12,517 nt of DNA from Smithella sp. GTDB lineage: Bacteria; Desulfobacterota; Syntrophia; Syntrophales; Smithellaceae. Position 1 is the first letter of the stretch; the number at the start of each line of letters is the position of its first letter. Positions 6,893 to 12,517 of this stretch are shown here, piece after piece. The stretch lies in NCBI GenBank assembly GCA_012797505.1, contig JAAZOZ010000039.1, positions 1 through 12,517 of the forward strand. The letters run 5' to 3'. The position numbers and the translations under genes were made by a program. The notes under the pieces are model-generated. The model had not been told where the DNA came from, ran no database searches, and worked only from the letters and a program-made list of their open reading frames with translations.

Positions 6893-7938
6893 AGGCGCAC
6901 CTCCCCGGAAGCGGTCAGTTCCATGATCTGCCGCGCGTCCAGCAGCGCGTCGGCGACCGTGCGGACAAACAATTTGCCTGCCGTGTAGGAAGTCAGCGGC
7001 CGCACGGGCATGTCGCAGGCGAGTTGCACGGTCAGCAGCGGAAGATTCTGGCCGGCGGCGGCGGCAAGATAAAGCCAGGAGGGAAAGCGGCTATTGATTT
7101 CCATCAGGAAATAATGGCCTTTCTCGTCTTTCAGAAATTCACACTCTGCGGGGCCGATCCATTTCAGGCTTTTCAGAATCTGACGGGTCAATTGAACGGG
7201 CTTGTCGTCTTCGACGGTAATGCCGGAAAAAGCCTTGCCCTTGGGCGTCAATCCGAATTTCTTCATGACCACGGCGCCGGACAGCCGCGATTTTTTGTCC
7301 GCCAGCGCAATGACGTCGATTTCTTCTCCGGCGATGTACTGCTGCATTAAAATCGGGTAGCCCCACTGGTTGAAGAGCTGCCCGTACTGGTATTCACCCT
7401 CCTCGATCGAATGGCACACCGCGGCGTCGCTTAAAGCGCCCTTCAGCACAAACGGCGTCCCTCCCAGGGCCTCGCACCGCGCGGCGATTTCCTGGACGTT
7501 GTTGAGAATGACGGTTTCCGGGCACCGGAACCGATGCTGCCGGCAAAATTCGTAAAGCTGGTTTTTGCTTCTCATCTTGATGCTGTTGACCGGCGGCAGA
7601 AGCGTTCGAATGCCCAGCGTCGCAAGCTCCCGGGCGGCCTGGGCATAGAGAATCACTTCGGAATCCAGCGACGGAATCAGGACATCAATAGGATCCGCAC
7701 GATGGATTTCACCAATGCGCTCCAGAAGAACCTCCACGCCGGCCGCGGGATAGGGGACTAAAAAAACGCGTTCAAACACGCCTTCACAGAAAGCGCCCGT
7801 CGAAAGGGGATCGAAGACAAATCCGGAAATTCTGCCGCGGAACTCGGGCGCGTCGCGCAGACAGCGGGCGATTCCTAAGCCGGGATAAGGATTATCGGTA
7901 GCCATGAGGCCGGTGATGACGACATGAGCCTGGAGCAT
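6889..7938 (-). CDS. ATP-grasp superfamily ligase
   Basis: A 349-residue ATP-grasp enzyme of the CarB-like type: it activates a carboxylate as an acyl phosphate and joins it to an amine or other nucleophile. The pre-ATP-grasp domain spans about 1-115 (VVITGL 6-11, DVLIPSLDSE 85-94). Expected nucleotide-binding lysines are K124 (RSKNQL) and K165 (PFVLKG). QQYIAGEEIDV follows (198-208). Metal ligands are E266 (AECEF) and E279/N281 (MEIN), before RFPSW. All key residues are present, so it should be active. ATG at 7938 is preceded by GGAA (plus-strand 7946-7949) 7 nt upstream. One nucleotide separates it from the PqqD-like gene, and it overlaps its degenerate paralogue by 4 nt. Pairing with a PqqD-like protein suggests a peptide or protein substrate; this is inference. 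The N-terminal MLQA could be trimmed, but no better start is seen. Confidence 0.88.
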   Translation of the reverse strand: MLQAHVVITGLMATDNPYPGLGIARCLRDAPEFRGRISGFVFDPLSTGAFCEGVFERVFLVPYPAAGVEVLLERIGEIHRADPIDVLIPSLDSEVILYAQAARELATLGIRTLLPPVNSIKMRSKNQLYEFCRQHRFRCPETVILNNVQEIAARCEALGGTPFVLKGALSDAAVCHSIEEGEYQYGQLFNQWGYPILMQQYIAGEEIDVIALADKKSRLSGAVVMKKFGLTPKGKAFSGITVEDDKPVQLTRQILKSLKWIGPAECEFLKDEKGHYFLMEINSRFPSWLYLAAAAGQNLPLLTVQLACDMPVRPLTSYTAGKLFVRTVADALLDARQIMELTASGEVRL

Positions 7939-7939
7939 G

Positions 7940-8347
7940 TTAAGCTTCCGCTGTGATAACGTTCGATTTCTTCAGCTCTTCGATAAACAGACGGTAATCC
8001 GCGATCATTTCAGAAACATTTTCCGCATCAAACATGCTTTGGGATTTGGCAAGGATTTCGCAGAACGTCTTGCCGGCCATGATTTCCTTGAAGATGAAGG
8101 TGCCGGTGCCGTTCAGGGAATACACCCCTCCGTCTTTCGGATTGAAGACGATGGACTCGTCGCCCTTTTCCATAAAATTGCCGCGAATGTCATCGGCAAT
8201 GCGGCAGCGGGCCGACCGGTTCAACTCTCGTTTGTGTTTTTCGCACAGGGGGAGTCCCTCATCCTTCACGGGCGGGCAGCTTTTCGTCTGCCCGCCCGCC
8301 AACACGCAGCGGATCGTTTTCCCTTGCGACTTCCTCAGAGATTTCAT
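7940..8347 (-). CDS. PqqD-like RiPP recognition element protein with Cys/His-rich N-terminal extension
   Basis: The C-terminal ~80 residues of this 135-residue protein match the PqqD family: a three-strand winged-helix module that grips leader peptides for RiPP-modifying enzymes. Visible hallmarks are VFNPKDGGVYSLNGTGTFIF (about 67-86), then a helix ending in FIEELKKSNVI. In front is an extension of about 50 residues with C14, C24, C35, H38 and C48 (Cx9Cx10CxxH), resembling small zinc-binding domains of the pattern RC...G..C...C..H. ATG at 8347 follows the TPR gene stop after 1 nt, with AGG nearby, so translation is probably coupled. An internal start at M59 would leave only the core of PqqD, but it would discard the conserved-looking extension, so I keep the upstream ATG. 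It probably delivers a peptide substrate to the adjacent ATP-grasp or PLP enzyme. Confidence 0.85.
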   Translation of the reverse strand: MKSLRKSQGKTIRCVLAGGQTKSCPPVKDEGLPLCEKHKRELNRSARCRIADDIRGNFMEKGDESIVFNPKDGGVYSLNGTGTFIFKEIMAGKTFCEILAKSQSMFDAENVSEMIADYRLFIEELKKSNVITAEA

Positions 8348-8348
8348 C

Positions 8349-11189
8349 CTATTTTTTCATTTCTTTCATGCCCGCTTCCGCGGTGTAGTTGTAGGGCACA
8401 ATCTTCAACGACTGCTGGAACAGTTTCTGGGCTTCGTCCTTGTTGCCTTTTTTCAGCTCGCACCAGCCCTTTCCGTTGATGGGAGCGATGTAAGAAATGC
8501 CCGGATGATAAGCTTCCAGACGCTTAAAAGTCTCCAGGGCGCTGTCGTATTGCTTCTGATAATAGTAGCTCCAGCCCAGATTATCCAGCATATAGCTGTA
8601 TTTGTCCCAGAAAGACGCTTTTGCGGGAACGTTCGGCAGCAGCTTTTTATAGGCCTCGATGGCGCCGTTGAAATCGCCCAGGATAAAGGCCACCGTACCA
8701 ACGCCCAGAAGCGCATCCGAATTGCCGGCATCCGCCTTCAACGCTTTATTGAAATGGAATTTTGCCTTGTCATAATAATACTGGTAATAGTAGCCCCAGC
8801 CCAGGGCGCTGTAAAGATCCTTAAGCTTGGGATTGGAATCGAAAACAGCATACAGATCCTGGCCGTCCATATAGGCCGGATACAGATACACCGCAGAAGC
8901 AAAATTTTCTCTGGCCTTTTCGATGTCGCCCAGCTTTGCATAACTGAGCCCCAAGCCGTAGTAAGGCTCTCCCAGGTACCGGTTGACGCGCAGGGATTCG
9001 TTGAACTTGGCCACCGCCTCTTTAAATTTGTTTTCCTTGTACAACGCCCAGCCCTGGTTGTTGTAAGTGTCCACTGCGTAGGGCTGCAGATCGGCGATTT
9101 TCTTGTAAATCGCGCTGGCTTCCTCGAACCGTTTGGCGCGGAAGTGAATGGCGGCAACCGTTCTCCAGGCGTTCAGGGCCTTGTCGTTGATCTTCACGGC
9201 TTTTTGCAGGTAGCCCATCGCCTCACCGTCTTTGCCGCGGATGTACAGAATCCAGCCCGTACCAACCAGCGCGTCAACATCGTTGGCCTCTTCTTTGAGG
9301 ATTCCCCTGAAACCGGCATAAGCCGTATCCAGCTGGCCCAGCCAGTAGTTGGACCAGGCCATTCCGCGCAGCGCGCCGATATCGCCGGGTTCAGCGGCGA
9401 GGTATTCTTTGAAGGCGGATGCCGCGAGACTGTACTGCTGATAGTTGTAGTAGCTCCAGCCCAATGTTTTATACAAATCATTCCACTTGGGATTGGCCTT
9501 GATCAGACTTACCAGGTCTTTGGTGTGGGAATAGTAGGGATAAAGGTTGATGGCCGCGGAGAATTCGTCCTTCGCGTCATTCATGTCGCCGGTTCTGGCA
9601 TAGCACATTCCCAATCCATAATGCGCTTCGACCAGGTAGGGATTGATTCTTTTGGACTCCGCAAAAGCCTTTACGGCAGCGTCATATTTGCCGGCGGAGT
9701 AATTGGCCCATCCCAGCAGGTTCCAGGAAGAAAACACGGATGGATCGATCTTGATCAATTTGTCGTATTCCTTGATCGCCTGATCGTATTTCTTTTGTCT
9801 GAACAGGGCATTCCCGACAAACGCCTGCGAATCATAATAATCACTCTTCAGGGAAACGGATTTTTGCGCGGATTCCAGGGCTTTGGCCTCGTCTTTCTGA
9901 GAGAGGTAATAATAGGCCAGTCCATTGCAGGCCAGGGCGCTTTGGGGGTTGATCGCCAGGGCCTGCTGGTAGGCTTTAAGCGCCTCCGCCGGTTTTTTGT
10001 AAGCGAGATAGGATGAGCCCAGCCCGACATACGCTTCATCCGATTTTGGATTGAATTTCAGCGCGGCTTCAAAAAGCTGAATGGCCTTGTCCAGGTAGCC
10101 CAGCCCGAGATAACTCCAGCCGTCCGCAAGCAGCGCTTCGACATCATCGGCTTTCACGACCTGGAGATACCCGTCCAGTTTGTAAACAGCGGCGTAATAA
10201 TTGCTGGCGGTATATGCCAGTCCAAAGTTTTTCCAAAGCGTTTTCCACTCGGGCTTCTTCGCGATCATGTCATGAACGACGGCGTTGTCCATGTAATAGG
10301 GGTTGACGGCAATCGCTCTGGCGAGGTTCCGGTAGGCCTGATCAAATTTATTTTGCCGGTAATCGGTAAGCGCTATTCCGTAAAGGGCTTCGACGGATTC
10401 CTGCCGGCTGGACACGGCCAGGGCTTTTTCAAAAGCCGCCCCGGCGGCGGCAAATTGATTGTTGAAGTAATAGGACCAGGCCGCTTTGAGTTGCGCGGAA
10501 AGATTCTTTTGATCTTCTTTGACGGCTCTTTCATAAACGGGAATCGCTTCCGCGTATTTGGCCTGATAGTAATAAATGTCGCCGCAGGCCGTCAAAAGAT
10601 CGGTGCGGCTTGTGAACGAGTTCGGATACTGAAGCGCCGTTTCAAAATACTTCGCGGCAAGAGCATAATTTTTTTGCGCCCCCGCTAAAGACGCCAGGCC
10701 GTAATTCGCGTCGGAATAAATCGATTCGATGTATTCTTTGTCGGAAGGACCGAAGAAGATCCAGTTGTCTTTCGTGATGAAATCGTTCGCCCACTTCAAT
10801 TCCATATTAAAATATTTTTCGCTTTCTTCGTTTTTGCCGAGCGCAAATTTTGCCCAGGCCAGACCCTGGATGGCTGAAATATCAGCGTTATTCTTTTCAT
10901 ATTTCTTTGTAAAAATCGCTTCCGCATCCAGCGCCCTTCCTACCTTGATATAGTCCCATCCCAGAACACCCAGCGCTTCCGGGTAGTCGGGTTTCAACTG
11001 CAGGGCCTTCTCCAGGCTTTGCATGGAAAGATAGTAATTTTTCTTCTGGAAATGATTTAAGCCTTCCTGATAATAATCCTTGCCGCCCTTGGAGAACCAG
11101 GCAGCCCGTACAGGGATGCTTGCCGCAAAGACAAAAGCTGCCGCAAATAACGCCGCAAATAAACTGATCCGTAAACATTTAGACTTCAT
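8349..11189 (-). CDS. Exported large tetratricopeptide repeat (TPR) protein
   Basis: Starting at 11189 the product is 946 residues. I prefer this ATG over one 72 nt upstream because AGGAGG lies at plus-strand 11196-11201, close in front, and because it places a signal peptide (MKSKCLRISLFAALF... VRAA, cleavage near 29) at the N-terminus. The rest is about 20 or more TPR units of 34 residues with typical ends such as ALQLKPDYPEALGVLGWDY. Longer modules recur: segments beginning PYYMDN (about 296), YPYYSH (about 550) and YPAYMD (about 770) each lead into a charged helix and then LGWSYY-like text, giving three super-repeats of roughly 220-250 residues. The protein is rich in Tyr (for example YYQYYYDKAK). 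It probably acts as a periplasmic or outer-membrane-facing scaffold. It is followed after 1 nt by the PqqD-like gene, so it is part of the operon; its job there is unknown. Confidence 0.9.
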   Translation of the reverse strand: MKSKCLRISLFAALFAAAFVFAASIPVRAAWFSKGGKDYYQEGLNHFQKKNYYLSMQSLEKALQLKPDYPEALGVLGWDYIKVGRALDAEAIFTKKYEKNNADISAIQGLAWAKFALGKNEESEKYFNMELKWANDFITKDNWIFFGPSDKEYIESIYSDANYGLASLAGAQKNYALAAKYFETALQYPNSFTSRTDLLTACGDIYYYQAKYAEAIPVYERAVKEDQKNLSAQLKAAWSYYFNNQFAAAGAAFEKALAVSSRQESVEALYGIALTDYRQNKFDQAYRNLARAIAVNPYYMDNAVVHDMIAKKPEWKTLWKNFGLAYTASNYYAAVYKLDGYLQVVKADDVEALLADGWSYLGLGYLDKAIQLFEAALKFNPKSDEAYVGLGSSYLAYKKPAEALKAYQQALAINPQSALACNGLAYYYLSQKDEAKALESAQKSVSLKSDYYDSQAFVGNALFRQKKYDQAIKEYDKLIKIDPSVFSSWNLLGWANYSAGKYDAAVKAFAESKRINPYLVEAHYGLGMCYARTGDMNDAKDEFSAAINLYPYYSHTKDLVSLIKANPKWNDLYKTLGWSYYNYQQYSLAASAFKEYLAAEPGDIGALRGMAWSNYWLGQLDTAYAGFRGILKEEANDVDALVGTGWILYIRGKDGEAMGYLQKAVKINDKALNAWRTVAAIHFRAKRFEEASAIYKKIADLQPYAVDTYNNQGWALYKENKFKEAVAKFNESLRVNRYLGEPYYGLGLSYAKLGDIEKARENFASAVYLYPAYMDGQDLYAVFDSNPKLKDLYSALGWGYYYQYYYDKAKFHFNKALKADAGNSDALLGVGTVAFILGDFNGAIEAYKKLLPNVPAKASFWDKYSYMLDNLGWSYYYQKQYDSALETFKRLEAYHPGISYIAPINGKGWCELKKGNKDEAQKLFQQSLKIVPYNYTAEAGMKEMKK

Positions 11190-11244
11190 AAATCGCCTCC
11201 TCTTTTCGCTTTTAAAAAGTTGAATATCCTTAAATAAATAATGA
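11190..11244 (-). promoter_or_regulatory. Ribosome binding site fixing the TPR gene start
   Basis: The 55-nt gap between the acetyltransferase stop and the TPR start is AT-rich and carries an ideal Shine-Dalgarno AGGAGG (plus-strand 11196-11201), 6 nt before the ATG at 11189. A minus-strand TTGATC (11243-11248) with TATTCA 16 nt later is a poor promoter match, so I assume read-through from the upstream gene. Confidence 0.6.
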
Positions 11245-11772
11245 TCAATTCGCGCCGGCAATGACCGACATCATCATGACGTCGTTGAACTGACCGCCGG
11301 AAAAAATGGCGTCCCGCAGAACCCCCTCTCGCTGAAAACCGCATTTTTCAAAACATCTTATTGCCCGTTCATTGAAAGCCAGAACCGTCAACCAGATGCG
11401 GTGGAGCCCGAATTCGGAAAATCCCTGTTCCAGCATCCTTTGTGTAACCTCCGGCCCGATGCCGGCTCCGCGGCGCTCCGAATCTCCGATGAAGATTCCG
11501 TATTCCGCGGAACGATTCTGCCAGTCCATTTTTCGGAAAAAGGTGTTGCCGATGTAGAGATTGGTCTCGACCGTTTGAATGGCCAGTTCGTACAATCCCG
11601 TGGACAGGGTCGGATACGTGGAAAGCAGGATTTCATCCTCTACCTGTCTGTAAGAAGTAAATAAGGGGCGGCCCAGATAAAGCCGCGTGAATTCCGCGTC
11701 GTTGAACCAATGGTAACGAAGTGATGCGTCGGAAATACTGGATGGCCTTAAAGCAATTTTCACATTGCCCAT
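11245..11772 (-). CDS. GNAT-family N-acetyltransferase, RimJ/RimL-like
   Basis: A 175-residue acetyl-CoA-dependent acetyltransferase. It has the GNAT acetyl-CoA pyrophosphate-binding motif R101-RGAGIG-106 (R/QxxGxG/A) after the strand AEYGIFIGD, and the C-terminal motif NERAIRCFEKCGFQREG with the helix and strand of the Acetyltransf_3 (RimJ/RimL/SpeG-like) group. Targets in this group include protein N-termini, polyamines, amino sugars and antibiotics, so the substrate cannot be read from sequence. It is the first gene of the minus-strand operon, which ends with a sirtuin, so a modify/unmodify pair is possible. The ATG at 11772 has AGGA 15 nt upstream, a rather long spacing. A GTG three codons in is an alternative start that makes little difference. 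A promoter candidate lies about 60 nt upstream. Confidence 0.88.
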   Translation of the reverse strand: MGNVKIALRPSSISDASLRYHWFNDAEFTRLYLGRPLFTSYRQVEDEILLSTYPTLSTGLYELAIQTVETNLYIGNTFFRKMDWQNRSAEYGIFIGDSERRGAGIGPEVTQRMLEQGFSEFGLHRIWLTVLAFNERAIRCFEKCGFQREGVLRDAIFSGGQFNDVMMMSVIAGAN

Positions 11773-11832
11773 AACAGACTCAACAATTCCTGTAATGACC
11801 AGGTGAACGCTGTATTTAAATGCCTGATTTAT

Positions 11833-11861
11833 TTTTTAGCATTTGCCATTCTAAATGTCCA
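11833..11861 (-). promoter_or_regulatory. Candidate sigma70 promoter (extended -10) for the minus-strand operon
   Basis: Reading the minus strand, TGGACA (plus-strand 11856-11861, five of six matches to TTGACA) is followed by exactly 17 nt and then TAAAAA (11833-11838, four of six matches to TATAAT). The bases TGC directly precede the -10, giving an extended -10 element. It sits in an AT-rich 126-nt gap and would place the transcript start about 50 nt upstream of the acetyltransferase ATG. It is a pattern match only. Confidence 0.42.
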
Positions 11862-11898
11862 TTGATAATTTTAAAACTTTAAAAGCCCTCGCTGAGCG

Positions 11899-12517
11899 TC
11901 AAGCTACTGAATAAACAACGGTTTTCCCCAATATGCCCTCCCAAATCACGCCTTCCCGTTTGAGTTGCTGAAGGTAAACATAGGTTTCGTTGAGCACCAT
12001 GAATTTTTCCCAGTCGTCCGCGACCGCTCCGATCGTTTCTTCGCAGATGCCGAAAGTGGTTTGGGGGCAAGCGCCGATTCTTTTGAGCAGCATGTCCTTT
12101 TTCAGCGCGTGATGATCCCGGATTTCGTAAATCCGCTCGTGGACGCCGTTGAAGGAATTTCCATGCCCCGGATGAACGGTGCAGATCGGCAGCTTTTCAA
12201 CGACTGCCAGCGATTCCAGGTAACTCGCCAGCGGCTGAAAAGCTTCATCGCCGATGGTTGGGCTCAGGCTCGGCGCAATGTAGGGCAGAATGTGATCCCC
12301 GGCCAACAGCAGCCCTTCGTCGCGGAAAAAGAAACAGACATGCCCCGCCGCATGCCCCGGTGTGAAGATCACCTCAAACGCCCGGCTGCCGAAGCGCCGG
12401 GTTTCCCGGTCCCGCAGCAGCGTGGCGACATCGAGGCGTGGAATCCGCCCGCGCAGGTCTTCAATTTCCTCCACGATGGCTTCCACGTCGCGCGCGGGAA
12501 GGCCGTGACGGGCGTAA
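11899..12517 (-). CDS. Metallo-beta-lactamase-fold hydrolase, C-terminal part (start outside window)
   Basis: The frame is open to the window edge, and the codons before the GTG at 12486 read YARHGLPARD, so the gene continues to the right and only about 206 C-terminal residues are present. Three of the metal-binding motifs of the MBL fold are visible: TPGHAAGH (His ligand), LLAGDHI (bridging Asp) and VHPGHG (last His). The HxHxDH motif should lie upstream beyond 12517. The C-terminal region is helical with KREGVIWEG near the end, as in stand-alone hydrolases of the glyoxalase II/LACTB2-like group that cleave thioesters or other esters; the substrate is unknown. It lies on the same strand as the downstream operon but 126 nt away, with a promoter candidate in between, so it is probably a separate transcript. 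Confidence 0.85.
   Translation of the reverse strand, partial: YARHGLPARDVEAIVEEIEDLRGRIPRLDVATLLRDRETRRFGSRAFEVIFTPGHAAGHVCFFFRDEGLLLAGDHILPYIAPSLSPTIGDEAFQPLASYLESLAVVEKLPICTVHPGHGNSFNGVHERIYEIRDHHALKKDMLLKRIGACPQTTFGICEETIGAVADDWEKFMVLNETYVYLQQLKREGVIWEGILGKTVVYSVA

Noticed and set aside
8034..10016. Plus-strand frame of 660 codons antisense to the TPR gene
   Set aside because: It is a shadow of the TPR repeats and of the PqqD gene on the other strand, with no start signal and no recognisable domain. The minus-strand frame has a signal peptide and clear TPRs.
8349..11189. CRISPR-like or tandem DNA repeat in the TPR region
   Set aside because: The periodicity is at protein level (TPR units), and the DNA copies differ too much to be direct repeats with spacers.
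11190..11261. Upstream ATG extending the TPR protein by 24 residues
   Set aside because: It would overlap the acetyltransferase end, lacks a good ribosome binding site and buries the signal peptide. The ATG at 11189 has AGGAGG and a proper N-terminal signal.
11773..11898. Short peptide genes in the gap before the acetyltransferase
   Set aside because: The minus-strand ATGs in this gap run only a few codons before a stop.

Overview
The window looks like chromosomal DNA of a Gram-negative anaerobe, most likely a Desulfobacterota member near Syntrophales (Syntrophus/Smithella-like). This is judged from overall protein character, moderately high GC, signal peptides, a ferritin-like protein and a GC-rich inverted-repeat element. 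The taxonomy is inference, since no marker gene is present.

Layout. On the plus strand are an exported FAD-dependent phytoene-desaturase/RetSat-type oxidoreductase (59-1690), a 319-nt gap holding a REP/MITE-like imperfect palindrome (about 1721-1864), and a ferritin-like/rubrerythrin-type protein (2010-2498). On the minus strand, reading from 11772 down to 2688, are seven closely packed genes: GNAT acetyltransferase, exported 946-aa TPR protein, PqqD-like protein, ATP-grasp ligase, a shortened ATP-grasp relative lacking key catalytic residues, a LysA-like PLP decarboxylase, and a urea-transporter/Sir2 fusion. Gaps are 55, 1 and 1 nt, followed by overlaps of 4, 14 and 23 nt, so the genes are almost certainly co-transcribed. 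An extended -10 sigma70-type promoter candidate (11833-11861) lies before the GNAT gene. At the right edge is the C-terminal part of a metallo-beta-lactamase-fold hydrolase (11899-12517, minus strand), whose start is outside the window.

How the genes may work together. PqqD-like proteins are the peptide-binding (RRE) modules of RiPP pathways, and ATP-grasp enzymes form amide-type bonds at carboxylates. A LysA-like decarboxylase could supply an amine or act on a side chain. The GNAT and Sir2 parts form a possible acylation/deacylation pair. No free precursor peptide was found. However, the decarboxylase itself begins with a tail of about 30 residues containing YVRPVIKKISFG, which resembles the YxxP-type leaders bound by PqqD-like domains. 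The PqqD protein also carries a Cys/His-rich N-terminal extension, and the sirtuin is joined to a membrane channel domain. I read the operon as a candidate uncharacterised peptide- or protein-modification system. The gene families are well supported, but the pathway and its product are inference.
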